DNA of 64,000 nucleotides from the NCBI RefSeq assembly GCF_008365385.1, contig NZ_QOVF01000002.1:372001-436000 (forward strand). The letters run 5' to 3'. Source of the stretch: Halopseudomonas laoshanensis. GTDB lineage: Bacteria > Pseudomonadota > Gammaproteobacteria > Pseudomonadales > Pseudomonadaceae. Made by a program: the position numbers and the translations under genes. Below, piece after piece: positions 1-9,047 of the stretch. Every line of letters begins with the position of its first letter. Position 1 is the first letter of the stretch. Below the pieces are notes generated by a model. The model searched no databases. It was not told the DNA's origin and saw only the letters and a list, made by a program, of their open reading frames with translations.

Positions 1-833
1 AATTCAGCCGCGCTGTTGAAACGCTCTGGATGCCGCGGCACCAGGATCAACAGGGCCTCAGGCACAGAGACCAGCACCTGTTTATGCGCTGCAAGCACCT
101 GTTCATCTTCGCCGGCATGGGTGCTGGCAGCGATCCAGACCGGTCGTTCGCCCCAACTGCTGCGTAACTGCGCTGCCTGCTCGCGAGCATGGGGGTCAGG
201 CTGCAGATCAAACTTGATGCTGCCGGTGATCAGCATCGACTCTTCTTTGACCCCCAGACGCTTGAAACGCAACGCCTCTGCCTGCGTTTGTACTGCCACC
301 CAGTCGAGTGCAGCAAACATCGGCTCGACCAGCCAACTGATGCGTCGGTAACCCCTGGCCGAGCGCTCCGAGAGCCTGGCATTGGCCAGCACCATCGGCA
401 CACCTGCCGCTTTGGCTTCATGCACCAGGTTAGGCCAGAGTTCGGTTTCCATGATAATACCGATACGCGGCTGCAGGCGGTTGATAAAGCGCCGCTGCAA
501 GCCAGGCAGGTCATAGGGCAGATAGACATGCCCGACCTTGTCATCAAACAGCTTGCGGATTTGCTCCGAACCTGTGGGTGTCATGCAGCTGATGGTAATC
601 GGCAATTCCGGATAGCGCTGCATCAACTGGCGCACCAGCGGCGCCGAAGCGATCGCCTCGCCCACCGATACGGCATGAACCCAGATGCCACCCGGGCGCA
701 GGTCACCGCCGAAAGCAAATCGTTCATGCCAACGCCGTGCATAGGCTGGCGCCTTGCGGGCACGATACAACAGACGCAACAACACCAGCGGCATGCACAG
801 GATAAAAATGAGGCTGTAGAGCGTACGTGACAT
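1..833 (-). CDS. waaA: 3-deoxy-D-manno-octulosonic acid (Kdo) transferase WaaA, 3' end cut by the window edge
   Basis: Transfers Kdo from CMP-Kdo to lipid A precursor at the inner membrane, the first step of LPS core assembly. Reading back from ATG at 833 gives 277 codons with no stop to the window edge. The protein opens with a hydrophobic anchor (residues about 5-20) followed by a basic stretch, then WVHAVSVGEA, which carries the catalytic Glu of the family, and METELWPN, also typical of WaaA. Family length is about 425 residues, so roughly the last third is missing. It is divergent from the FAD oxidoreductase gene at 959. Identification is secure; only the C-terminus is unseen. Confidence 0.93.
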   Translation of the reverse strand, partial: MSRTLYSLIFILCMPLVLLRLLYRARKAPAYARRWHERFAFGGDLRPGGIWVHAVSVGEAIASAPLVRQLMQRYPELPITISCMTPTGSEQIRKLFDDKVGHVYLPYDLPGLQRRFINRLQPRIGIIMETELWPNLVHEAKAAGVPMVLANARLSERSARGYRRISWLVEPMFAALDWVAVQTQAEALRFKRLGVKEESMLITGSIKFDLQPDPHAREQAAQLRSSWGERPVWIAASTHAGEDEQVLAAHKQVLVSVPEALLILVPRHPERFNSAAE

Positions 834-898
834 GAGAGCTCCTCGGGAAACGATCAACAACAGGACACCCCCTTTGGGTGCGACTCATAGTAGCAGAT

Positions 899-928
899 GT
901 GACCGCGAGCACCGGCAGTGTCTATACT
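899..928 (+). promoter_or_regulatory. Candidate sigma-70 promoter for the FAD oxidoreductase operon
   Basis: GTGACC (4 of 6 to the -35 consensus), an 18-base spacer, then TATACT (5 of 6 to the -10 consensus) at 923-928, about 30 bases before the ATG at 959. Judged by eye only. Confidence 0.4.
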
Positions 929-958
929 AGGGCTCTTTCTGCAAAAGCATCGGAGCTT

Positions 959-2134
959 ATGAGCACAACTCTGGAAACCGATATCTGTATCCTCGGCGGC
1001 GGGATCGCCGGCCTGTGGCTCAATGCCCGCCTGCGCGGCATGGGCTACAGCACCCTGTTGGTCGAGCGCGGCGCGCTGGGCGGCGGCCAAAGTGGCAAGT
1101 CGCAGGGCATCATTCACGGCGGCACCAAGTATGCGCTGCACGGCAAGCTGACCCAGGCCGCGGAAGCGATTTCCGCTATGCCCGGCCGCTGGCGCGCTTG
1201 CCTGCAGGGCGAAGGCGAACTGGACCTGCGCGGCGCCCGCCTGTTATCCGAGCATCATTATCTCTGGTCGCCGGGCAGCCTGATCAGCAACCTCGCCGGC
1301 TTTTTCGCCAGCAAGGCGCTGCGTGGTCGGGTGGACGCGGTTAAGGGCAAGGACTTGCCTGAGGTCTTCGCCAACCCGGCTTTCAAGGGCAAGGTCTACC
1401 GCCTGGCCGAACTGGTTATGGATGTGCCTGATGTCGTCAGACGTCTCAGCGAGCTGGCGGGCGACAGTCTCATAGCGGACAGCGCTCCGCATGTCGAACG
1501 CCGCGAAGACGGCAGTATCGAATGTATTCGCCTCAATGGCAGGAGAATCAAAGCGCAGCGCTACATACTCACTGCGGGCGAAGGCAATGAAGGATTGTTA
1601 CAGGATTGGGGCGTTAGCCAACCCGCCATGCAGCGCCGCCCGTTGCAGATGGTGCTGGTCAAGGGCGCCAACTTGCCTTCCTTGTATGCGCACTGCCTCG
1701 GCAGCAGTCCCAAACCGCGCATGACCATCACTACTCACCCCTGCGCCGACGGTCAGTGGTGCTGGTACCTGGGCGGCGAATTGGCCGAACAGGGCGTCAA
1801 CCTCACTCCGGACGCGCTGGTGGCGCGTGCGCGTCAGGAGCTGAGCGAGTTGCTGCCCTGGGTCGATCTGCAGCATTGTCAGTGGACAACGCTGCCCGTG
1901 AATCGCGCAGAGCCTGCGCAAAGCGGCGCAGCCCGGCCGGATACCGCGTATCTGCAGGCGGTGCAGAACGTCCTGGTGACCTGGCCGACAAAACTGGCTT
2001 TGGCTCCTGACCTGAGTGATCAGGCCATTGCTGTACTTCAGCAGCAAGGGATTCAACCGGCCTGTGATGATGATTACAGCACGCTGCCCAGACCCTCAAT
2101 CGCAGTACCGGTATGGGACATCTGCTTCCCATGA
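959..2134 (+). CDS. FAD-dependent oxidoreductase (DadA/GlpD-like fold)
   Basis: A 391-residue flavoprotein. The N-terminus has the dinucleotide-binding motif ILGGGIAG followed by a beta-strand ending in LVERG, and then GGQSGKSQGIIHGG, as in FAD oxidoreductases of the glycerol-3-phosphate dehydrogenase/glycine oxidase type. I chose ATG 959, just before the Rossmann motif and preceded by CGGAG; an upstream in-frame start would add a basic, unconserved leader overlapping the promoter. The stop overlaps the next gene's ATG (ATGA), so the two are probably co-translated. P. aeruginosa has the same pair between waaA and hldE. The substrate is unknown; a metabolic rather than LPS role is possible. 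Confidence 0.85.
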   Translation: MSTTLETDICILGGGIAGLWLNARLRGMGYSTLLVERGALGGGQSGKSQGIIHGGTKYALHGKLTQAAEAISAMPGRWRACLQGEGELDLRGARLLSEHHYLWSPGSLISNLAGFFASKALRGRVDAVKGKDLPEVFANPAFKGKVYRLAELVMDVPDVVRRLSELAGDSLIADSAPHVERREDGSIECIRLNGRRIKAQRYILTAGEGNEGLLQDWGVSQPAMQRRPLQMVLVKGANLPSLYAHCLGSSPKPRMTITTHPCADGQWCWYLGGELAEQGVNLTPDALVARARQELSELLPWVDLQHCQWTTLPVNRAEPAQSGAARPDTAYLQAVQNVLVTWPTKLALAPDLSDQAIAVLQQQGIQPACDDDYSTLPRPSIAVPVWDICFP

Positions 2135-2931
2135 ATAGCCTTCACGCCCATCACCGGCCGCTCGGCAGCAGCGGTCTGACGGTGTCACCGCTGGGCCTGG
2201 GCACGGTCAAATTCGGCCGCAATACCGGGGTCAAATACCCACAGCAGTTCGAGTTGCCGGACGACCGGCAAGCGTTTGACCTGCTCGCACTGGCGCAGGA
2301 CCTGGGCATCAACCTGATCGACACCGCACCCGCCTACGGCTCCAGTGAGGAGCGGCTCGGCACGCTGCTAGCCGGTCAGCGGCAAAACTGGGTCATCTGC
2401 AGCAAAGTGGGTGAGGAGTTCGAGCAGGGCCAGTCGCATTTCGACTTCAGCGCCGCGCATACCCGTCTCTCGGTAGAGCGCTCACTGCGCAGACTCAATA
2501 CGGACTATCTTGATCTGGTGCTGGTGCATTCGGATGGCAACGACCTGCAAGTACTCAATGGCGAAGCCTACCCTGCGCTGGAGCAGCTCAAACGTGAAGG
2601 CCTGATTCGCGCCTTCGGTTTCTCCGGCAAGACGGTCGAGGGCGGCGTCGCCGCGCTGGAAGCAGGCGATTGTGCGATGGTGACTTACAACCTGGCGGAA
2701 CAGAGCGAGCGTTCGGTGCTGGACTTCGCCCTGTCACACAACAAGGGCATTCTGATTAAAAAAGCCCTTGCCAGCGGGCACCTTTGCCTTCAGGGTGAGG
2801 ACCCGGCGAAAAAGAGCCTGGAGCTGGTCTTCGCCCATCCTGCGGTGGCCTCCGCCATTATCGGCACTATCAACCCCCGGCATCTCCAACAGAATGTCAC
2901 CAGCGCCCTCCAGGTGCTGGATAGCTTATAA
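2131..2931 (+). CDS. Aldo/keto reductase family protein
   Basis: A 266-residue NAD(P)H-dependent aldo/keto reductase, (beta/alpha)8 barrel. The catalytic tetrad is visible: Asp and Tyr in DTAPAYGSSEERLG (residues about 64-77), Lys in ICSKVGEEF and His in LVLVHSDG. The C-terminal cofactor-binding part ends with AIIGTINPRHLQQN, typical of the family. ATG 2131 overlaps the TGA of the FAD oxidoreductase (ATGA), which favours it over an in-frame ATG 18 bases upstream. It likely works in one pathway with the flavoenzyme, but the substrate cannot be told from sequence. Confidence 0.9.
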   Translation: MNSLHAHHRPLGSSGLTVSPLGLGTVKFGRNTGVKYPQQFELPDDRQAFDLLALAQDLGINLIDTAPAYGSSEERLGTLLAGQRQNWVICSKVGEEFEQGQSHFDFSAAHTRLSVERSLRRLNTDYLDLVLVHSDGNDLQVLNGEAYPALEQLKREGLIRAFGFSGKTVEGGVAALEAGDCAMVTYNLAEQSERSVLDFALSHNKGILIKKALASGHLCLQGEDPAKKSLELVFAHPAVASAIIGTINPRHLQQNVTSALQVLDSL

Positions 2932-2947
2932 AACAAGAGGGAAGTGC

Positions 2948-3823
2948 ATGTCGCGCATCATTGCCCGAGTCAATCCGGTCATCTTCAAAACCCAGGCCAT
3001 TCACGTAAAGGCCAGCCCCGAAGTCCTGTGCTATACACCGGTGGGCAACCCGTTGGGCTTCGCAGAGATGCAGGACCTGCGCCAGCCCGTTTCAGTCGAC
3101 GACCCCGAGTCCTTCGAGCTGACCGTAGCCAATATGGGTGTGTCGGTAGATTTGAGCCTGACCTGGCAAGAGCGGGATTTTCGCGTGCTGATTCGTCAGG
3201 ATCGCACCGAGCAGGAAGACAATGTCCTCAAGTTGATTTCCGGTTACGTGCCGGCGCACGAGTTGCGTGTGCCGCTACTGACGGTCATGACGGAAATTGC
3301 CGAGGAGTTACTACTGGAGAGCAACCGAGGATGGCTTCAAGGGCGCTATATGGAAACCTGGCTGCCCACGCCCTACTCCGCCACCTTGCCGCTGAGTAAA
3401 CGCCATTCCTACCAATTGACCTCGCATCATGCCGCGGCGCATCCAGTCCTGTGCCGGGAACTGCACTTGATCGAGCGACCCCGCGCCTATGTGCATCTGC
3501 CTACCAATTCTCTGCAACTGGTGTATTCCATGCAGCTGCAACTGCCGGACAACTGCCCGGGATTGACCATGCTGCATGCAGACGAGCATATGGATACCGA
3601 GAAGAATCAGTTGCTGGTTGAGATGAACTATCAGCGCCCGGAAATCTTCCTGGCAGAGATGCGCGATGGTGCGGCGACCGGCAAACTGTTCAGCCTGGAA
3701 CAGGGTGAACTGGTGCCCCGCAGGCCAAAGAACATCTGGCTAAGCGAAGCGCTGGCACCGCAAACGGGTTGGGTAATTGAAGAGCCACGCAGCCAATGGC
3801 CCGAAGGGCTTACCCGCCTCTAG
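2948..3823 (+). CDS. Conserved protein of unknown function with a degenerate Nudix-like segment
   Basis: A 291-residue soluble protein with no signal peptide or membrane segment. ATG 2948 follows AGAGGGAAGTGC, a good ribosome site, 16 bases after the aldo/keto reductase stop, so it is probably the third gene of that operon. Residues 99-120 resemble a Nudix box (Gly-x5-Glu ... TEIAEE) but have two extra residues and lack the Arg before the Glu. This is a suggestion only. I do not recognise a named family. It ends against a short perfect hairpin, convergent with hldE. Confidence 0.7.
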   Translation: MSRIIARVNPVIFKTQAIHVKASPEVLCYTPVGNPLGFAEMQDLRQPVSVDDPESFELTVANMGVSVDLSLTWQERDFRVLIRQDRTEQEDNVLKLISGYVPAHELRVPLLTVMTEIAEELLLESNRGWLQGRYMETWLPTPYSATLPLSKRHSYQLTSHHAAAHPVLCRELHLIERPRAYVHLPTNSLQLVYSMQLQLPDNCPGLTMLHADEHMDTEKNQLLVEMNYQRPEIFLAEMRDGAATGKLFSLEQGELVPRRPKNIWLSEALAPQTGWVIEEPRSQWPEGLTRL

Positions 3824-3831
3824 AGAGGCGG
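3814..3831. terminator. Perfect hairpin between convergent genes
   Basis: CCGCCTC-TAGA-GAGGCGG spans the end of the conserved protein gene and faces the hldE stop at 3860. There is no T-run on either side, so termination is a guess from position and perfect pairing. Confidence 0.4.
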
Positions 3832-3859
3832 TATCCCCCACTGATTGAGCAAGGCAGCC

Positions 3860-5281
3860 TCAACGCTGGCGAATTTTCTCGACGATGGCCGTGGTAGAAC
3901 AGCTTTCCACGAAGTTCAGCACTTTCACTTCGCCACCGTAGGCCTGCACAATGGGCGCGCCTACGACCTGGTCCACGCTGTAATCACCACCCTTGACCAA
4001 TACATCCGGCTTGATTTCGGCCAAGAGCATCTCCGGCGTATCTTCAGCAAAACTGATGACCCAGTCCACCGCGCCAAGTCCGGCCAGCACCGCCATGCGC
4101 CGCTCCACGCTGTTGATCGGACGCCCAGGCCCTTTCAAGCGACTTACCGAGGCATCATCGTTGATCGCCACAATCAGCCTGTCACCCAGACTGCGCGCCT
4201 CTTCCAGGTAACCTACATGTCCGGCATGGATGATATCGAAACAGCCGTTAGTGAACACAATGCGCTCACCGTGCGCACGCGCATCCTCGACCGCCTGCAG
4301 TAACTGCTCCATCCCCAACACACCGCGCTCGCTGCCCTGCTCGCGCTGTACTGCCCGGCGTAGCTCCGGTGCACTGACCGCAGCGGTCCCCAACTTGCCG
4401 ATCACGATGCCAGCCGCAAGCGTAGACAAGCCAACAGCGTGCGGCAGGCTCTCGCCCGCTGCCAGCGCAGTAGCCAATGTGGAAATCACCGTGTCGCCCG
4501 CGCCGGTAACATCAAACACCTCGCGCGCGCGCGCAGGCAGATGCATTGCCGCCTCGCCCCGCCGCAGCAACGTCATACCCTGTTCGCTGCGCGTAACCAG
4601 CATCGCCTCAAGGTCCAGTTCCTCAATCAGCGCCATGCCCTTGTCCACCAGCATCTGTTCGCTGGAACAATGGCCGACGACCGCCTCGAATTCCGACAGA
4701 TTGGGCGTAATCAGCGTCGCACCGCGGTAAATGCTGAAATCCTTGCCCTTGGGGTCGGCCAGAACCGGGATGCCGTGTTCACGCCCCAACGCGATCAGCG
4801 CCTGATGGTTCACCAGAGCACCTTTGCCGTAGTCCGACAAAATCATCACCTTGACCCCGCCCAGCAACCCGCGAACAGAATCCAATAGTGCATCGCCGTC
4901 AGTCTTGAACGGCTCTTCAAAATCCAGGCGAATCAACTGCTGATGGCGGCTCATGACCCGCAATTTGGTAATCGTGGTCTTGCCCGGATGCGCCTGAAAA
5001 GCGCAATAAACCCCGGCAGCGTTAAGGCGTTGTTTAAGGCTTAATCCAGCTTCGTCGTCCCCCGTGACGCCTACCAGCCAAGCTGGTGCGCCGAGGGCCG
5101 CGATATTTAACGCGACGTTACCCGCCCCACCGGGCCGGTCCTCAATCTGTTCCACCTTGACCACCGGCACTGGCGCTTCCGGGGATATGCGGTGAGTTGG
5201 CCCATGCCAGTAACGGTCGAGCATGACATCGCCGACCACTAGTACCGGGGCGGAATCAAAACGGGGCATGGTCAATTTCAT
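3860..5281 (-). CDS. hldE: Bifunctional heptose 7-phosphate kinase / heptose 1-phosphate adenylyltransferase HldE
   Basis: Makes ADP-heptose for the LPS inner core by two reactions: phosphorylation of D-beta-D-heptose 7-phosphate at C1, and adenylylation of heptose 1-phosphate. The N-terminal ribokinase-type domain (residues about 1-320) has PGGAGNVALN and the catalytic DVTGAGDTVIS. The C-terminal nucleotidyltransferase domain (about 340-473) has TNGCFDIIHAGHVGYLEEA with the HxGH motif. From ATG 5281 it is 473 residues, the usual length. The open frame extends upstream into msbA, but that leader has no family features. It is downstream of msbA by 46 bases and probably co-transcribed. Confidence 0.97.
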   Translation of the reverse strand: MKLTMPRFDSAPVLVVGDVMLDRYWHGPTHRISPEAPVPVVKVEQIEDRPGGAGNVALNIAALGAPAWLVGVTGDDEAGLSLKQRLNAAGVYCAFQAHPGKTTITKLRVMSRHQQLIRLDFEEPFKTDGDALLDSVRGLLGGVKVMILSDYGKGALVNHQALIALGREHGIPVLADPKGKDFSIYRGATLITPNLSEFEAVVGHCSSEQMLVDKGMALIEELDLEAMLVTRSEQGMTLLRRGEAAMHLPARAREVFDVTGAGDTVISTLATALAAGESLPHAVGLSTLAAGIVIGKLGTAAVSAPELRRAVQREQGSERGVLGMEQLLQAVEDARAHGERIVFTNGCFDIIHAGHVGYLEEARSLGDRLIVAINDDASVSRLKGPGRPINSVERRMAVLAGLGAVDWVISFAEDTPEMLLAEIKPDVLVKGGDYSVDQVVGAPIVQAYGGEVKVLNFVESCSTTAIVEKIRQR

Positions 5282-5327
5282 ATGTCTTGTATACCTATAT
5301 TCGTTCGGCTCTTCAGGGGCAGCAGTA

Positions 5328-7115
5328 TCATGATTCGGCTTTGGCTTCGTCCTGAAACTGCATACTGTGCAAGCGGGCGTAATAACCATTCTGTGCTATC
5401 AAGTCCGCATGGTTGCCACGTTCGACTATCTTGCCCTGATCCATAACCATGATAATGTCGGCTTTCTCGATGGTCGAAAGACGGTGGGCGATGACCAATG
5501 TCGTGCGTCCCTCCATCACCTTGTCCAAAGCCGCCTGGATATGCCGCTCGGACTCAGTATCCAGCGCCGAAGTGGCCTCGTCCAGAATCAGCAGCGGCGC
5601 ATTCTTCAACAGCGCCCGGGCAATCGCCAGACGCTGGCGCTGGCCACCGGAGAGCAGTACACCGTTCTCACCGACCAGAGTCTCCAGCCCATCAGGCAGC
5701 TTGTCGATGAACTCCTTGGCATAGGCTTTCTCGATTGCCTCGATGATCGCGTCTCTCGGCGCATCAGCCAGATCCCCGTAAGCGATGTTATTGGCAACGG
5801 TGTCATTGAAAAGCGTCACATGCTGAGTCACCAGGGCTATATGCCGACGCAGGTTGCGCAACTTGTAGTCGGCCACTTCCACACCGTCGATCAGAATTTC
5901 GCCTTCGGTGTGTTGGTAGAACCGCGGAATCAAGCTTGCAAGCGTCGACTTGCCGCTTCCTGATCGCCCCACCAGCGCGACCATCTGGCCAGGCTCGATA
6001 GTGAAGCTGATATCGTCAAGCACCAACTTGTCGGTATTGGGGTAACTGAACTTGAGGTCTCTAACCTCAATTCGGCCGCTCACTCGCTCCAACTCAACCG
6101 TGCCGGTATCGGTTTCCGGCTCCTCGTCCAACTGCTCGAAGATGCTTTCCGCCGCAGCAATACCTTTCTGTATATTGGCGCTGACTTCAGATAACTGACG
6201 TACCGGTTTCGGCAACAAACCCGCCGCAGTGATATAGGACACCAGATCACCCGCTGTTGCATCGCCGCGCAAATACAGCACCAGAAACATGACGAAAGCC
6301 ATCGCACCATATGTCACCAGTTGCAGCGTAGGGGTAAACACCGCACCTGTGCGGGTCATCTTCAGCCCGCGCTCCCGGTTGGCTTCACTGGCCTTGTCAA
6401 AACGCTCCGTCTCATAGCTCTCGCCACCAAAACTGCGCACCACGCGGTAGCCAGTGATGGTTTCAGAAGTTACATGCGTCACATCCCCCATCGCTGCCTG
6501 GATTTTCTTGCTTTGCTTGCGAAACTTTTTGCTGGTGCTATTAACCATCAGGCCAATAACCGGCAAGATCGCCATCAGCACCAGTGTCAACTTCCAGTTC
6601 ATCCAAAGCAGATAAGCGAAAAGGAAGATCACCGTCATCCCTTCGCGGAAAACCACTTTGATGGCATCCGTTGCAGCGCCAGTAACCATCGTAGTATTGA
6701 ACGTAACCCGCGATACCAGATGGCCGGAGTTGTGGTTATCGAAATACTGATTGGGCAAGGTAAGGAAGTTATTGAACAGTGCAGTACGAAGATCGTGGAC
6801 TATACCCAGGGACACTTTGGCCAGAAAATAGTTACCTAAAAAGGATCCAATGCCCTGATAGACGGCTACCAGAACAATGAATAAAGGGAAGCCCCATAAC
6901 AGCGGTACACCCAGAAACTGACCACTATTGCCGTCGGTGAGGCCGTCGACAAAGTACTTCAGCATCCACGCCATCGCAGGTTGGCTGGAGGCAAATATGA
7001 CGAATCCGACGATACTGATGGCAAAGGGTATCCAGTAGGGTTTGACGTAACCCAACAACCGTAAATAGATTCGCAAGCTGGATTGGAAAAAGGTTTCTTG
7101 CTGTACGTCTGCCAT
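5328..7115 (-). CDS. msbA: Lipid A export ATP-binding/permease protein MsbA
   Basis: A 595-residue half-transporter that flips lipid A-core across the inner membrane. The N-terminal part (residues about 20-320) holds six membrane segments. The ATPase domain has Walker A GRSGSGKST, signature LSGGQRQR, Walker B LLILDEATSALD and the switch His in IAHRLSTIEKAD. ATG 7115 is supported by the start of the first membrane-proximal helix; length agrees with the family. It is divergent from the kinase-like gene at 7224, with a dyad symmetry element between them, and is followed by hldE. Confidence 0.97.
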   Translation of the reverse strand: MADVQQETFFQSSLRIYLRLLGYVKPYWIPFAISIVGFVIFASSQPAMAWMLKYFVDGLTDGNSGQFLGVPLLWGFPLFIVLVAVYQGIGSFLGNYFLAKVSLGIVHDLRTALFNNFLTLPNQYFDNHNSGHLVSRVTFNTTMVTGAATDAIKVVFREGMTVIFLFAYLLWMNWKLTLVLMAILPVIGLMVNSTSKKFRKQSKKIQAAMGDVTHVTSETITGYRVVRSFGGESYETERFDKASEANRERGLKMTRTGAVFTPTLQLVTYGAMAFVMFLVLYLRGDATAGDLVSYITAAGLLPKPVRQLSEVSANIQKGIAAAESIFEQLDEEPETDTGTVELERVSGRIEVRDLKFSYPNTDKLVLDDISFTIEPGQMVALVGRSGSGKSTLASLIPRFYQHTEGEILIDGVEVADYKLRNLRRHIALVTQHVTLFNDTVANNIAYGDLADAPRDAIIEAIEKAYAKEFIDKLPDGLETLVGENGVLLSGGQRQRLAIARALLKNAPLLILDEATSALDTESERHIQAALDKVMEGRTTLVIAHRLSTIEKADIIMVMDQGKIVERGNHADLIAQNGYYARLHSMQFQDEAKAES

Positions 7116-7145
7116 ATGCCCTTCACGATAAGGAACCGGGCCCTG

Positions 7146-7199
7146 AGTTTACCACAGGCTACCGCGATCAAAGCCCCGCTGTTGCAAGTGCGGTAAACT
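7146..7199. other. Dyad symmetry in the msbA / kinase-like intergenic region
   Basis: AGTTTACC (7146-7153) and GGTAAACT (7192-7199) are exact reverse complements about 38 bases apart, between the divergent starts of msbA and the kinase-like gene. The arrangement could bind a regulator at two half-sites. No promoter could be fixed relative to it. Confidence 0.35.
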
Positions 7200-7223
7200 A
7201 CGGTTTTGTTTCAGGAAAGTGAC

Positions 7224-7811
7224 GTGAAAAAATTAAGCCACGATGATTTTGCCGCCTGGTCAAAGGCTGCAAAGGTTCTGGAGAAAGATCGGTATGGCGT
7301 AAAGGTGCTGCATCTGGCGGATGGGACATTCCTCAAACTGTTCAGGCGCAAAAGCTGGCTTTCGAAAACCACCTTCTTCCCCCCCGCCAAGCGTTTTGCG
7401 GCCAATGCTGCCGAGCTCCATCGGCTCGGCATCCGCTGCCCTGTTGTGCTGGGTCTGTATCACATGACCGATCCCTATCGGTCGATTGTTCATTACCAAC
7501 CGCTGGAAGGCATAACCTTGCGGCAGTTGCTGAACGAACAACCCACTCTTGAACAGATAGAGCTGTTTGCAGACCTCGCAAGCTTCATTACCACGCTGCA
7601 CGATCTGGGCGTGTACTTTCGGTCATTGCATCTGGGCAATATCGTCAAGACGCCTGACGGCGCCCTTGGATTAATCGATATCTCGGATATGCGCTGCCTG
7701 GGCAAGCCGCTTTCCAAAGGGATGCGCAGAAGAAACTATCAGCATCTGTTGCGCTATGAAGATGACTGGGCACTGGTTCATCCTCAGATCAGGGATCATT
7801 TTCATTCCTGA
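7224..7811 (+). CDS. LPS kinase-like (WaaP/InaA superfamily) protein lacking the usual catalytic Asp
   Basis: A 195-residue small kinase-fold protein, similar in place and size to the gene between msbA and waaL in P. aeruginosa, often annotated as a toluene tolerance protein. The catalytic-loop region reads FRSLHLGNIV, where relatives have HxDxxxxN; the Asp appears to be Ser while the metal-binding Asn is kept. The later metal Asp is present in LGLIDISDM. GTG 7224 is preferred because AGGAAAGTGAC precedes it; an in-frame TTG 18 bases earlier lacks such a site. Its 3' end overlaps the convergent waaL gene by 23 bases. It may be a pseudokinase or a divergent sugar kinase. Confidence 0.75.
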   Translation: MKKLSHDDFAAWSKAAKVLEKDRYGVKVLHLADGTFLKLFRRKSWLSKTTFFPPAKRFAANAAELHRLGIRCPVVLGLYHMTDPYRSIVHYQPLEGITLRQLLNEQPTLEQIELFADLASFITTLHDLGVYFRSLHLGNIVKTPDGALGLIDISDMRCLGKPLSKGMRRRNYQHLLRYEDDWALVHPQIRDHFHS

Positions 7812-8976
7812 CTGCCGTAATCGGGCGAGCCCCAAGGGCAGGAACGCCGCAGCTTGCAAGAAGACATAAACCTAGACCGACCGGTAGCCAGGTAAAGAAC
7901 CAGTCAGCACGGGGAGACTCCCACAGTTGCCCACCGTCGAACAGCTGCGCGACCGTACAGAACAGGATCACCGCCAGCAGCGCGCGCCCCAGAGCAAGAT
8001 GCCGTAATACCCAAGCGGCCCGCAGAAGGCAGCCCCAGACGGCCAGCCAGAGCGCAAGACCAATCAGCCCCAGCTCTATAGTCACGTGGGCAAGCAAGTT
8101 GTGGCTGTGCGGCATAATCTCTGCGCTGCTAGGCACCGTAAGGACATAGTCGCCTCCCAATCCAAGACCCAGCCATGGCCGCTGCTGAATCATGTCGAAA
8201 CTGGCGCGCAGGATCTCGGGGCGATACGACATTCCTCGCTCCAGAATCATCGCCTGGAATTGAACAAAGCCAACAGCCGCTACGGCTAAAAGCAGCCCTG
8301 TTACTATCCAGATAGTCCGCCCCCCTCGCAGCATCGCCATGGCCATCAGGGTAGACAGAAACGCCACCCATAGACCGCGACTTTGAGTCATGATTATCAA
8401 GGTCAGCATGACCAATAAACTGGCGAGCCAGAGCCAGCGATGCGCCGGATGAGGTAAAAAGGCCAGGAGCAGTGCAGCAACCGCTATCGCATATCCACCC
8501 AGAATCGGGTGCTCAAGCTGACCAAGCCCCCCTGCTCGGGCGGATATATCCGCCGACCCCATATATTGGGCAACCAACGCTACCAGGCAGCTTAATGCAA
8601 GCAAGTGACAAGCCAGGCGTAGCATGCCGTGGATACCCTCTGGACGCAGTCGGCCAAAAAATGCAAAACCGGTCAGAAAAAGCAGCACGAACAATAAGCG
8701 CCTGAGCAGCCGCATTGCGTCCTCATCCGGACTCCAGAGCAGGCTCAATGCGGCCCATATAATCAACGCCCCTAGAGCCATTATCAGAGGGCGGGCGCGT
8801 TGCCAGACCTCATCGACTAACGACCATCGGGTAGCGAGCAGAATGACCACTGGTAGCCAATAGAAAACGATAAGCCCCTGGCGGTAAGGTTTGTAGCTGG
8901 TGAACAGCACTATGCCGACTAAAAACCACAAAATGCCGAGCCCTAACCATCGAGCCAGCCGGTGCTGAAAATGCAT
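7789..8976 (-). CDS. waaL: O-antigen ligase family membrane protein (WaaL)
   Basis: A 395-residue, very hydrophobic protein with about 12 predicted membrane segments and a large periplasmic loop containing RGMSYRPEILRASFDMI and PHSHNLLAHVTIELG; the conserved His of O-antigen ligases probably lies in the HSHN segment. It joins undecaprenyl-linked O-polysaccharide to the lipid A-core in the periplasm. ATG 8976 is preferred because GGAG lies five bases before it; an in-frame GTG two codons upstream has no room for a ribosome site. Position next to msbA and core transferases agrees with P. aeruginosa waaL. The substrate polysaccharide is unknown. Confidence 0.85.
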   Translation of the reverse strand: MHFQHRLARWLGLGILWFLVGIVLFTSYKPYRQGLIVFYWLPVVILLATRWSLVDEVWQRARPLIMALGALIIWAALSLLWSPDEDAMRLLRRLLFVLLFLTGFAFFGRLRPEGIHGMLRLACHLLALSCLVALVAQYMGSADISARAGGLGQLEHPILGGYAIAVAALLLAFLPHPAHRWLWLASLLVMLTLIIMTQSRGLWVAFLSTLMAMAMLRGGRTIWIVTGLLLAVAAVGFVQFQAMILERGMSYRPEILRASFDMIQQRPWLGLGLGGDYVLTVPSSAEIMPHSHNLLAHVTIELGLIGLALWLAVWGCLLRAAWVLRHLALGRALLAVILFCTVAQLFDGGQLWESPRADWFFTWLPVGLGLCLLASCGVPALGARPITAVRNENDP

Positions 8977-9047
8977 ATCCACTCCATGTTGCTTGATAAT
9001 CGCTGACCGTCAGCCAATTGCCGGCGCTCGGCTCACCGCAGTTGGCG

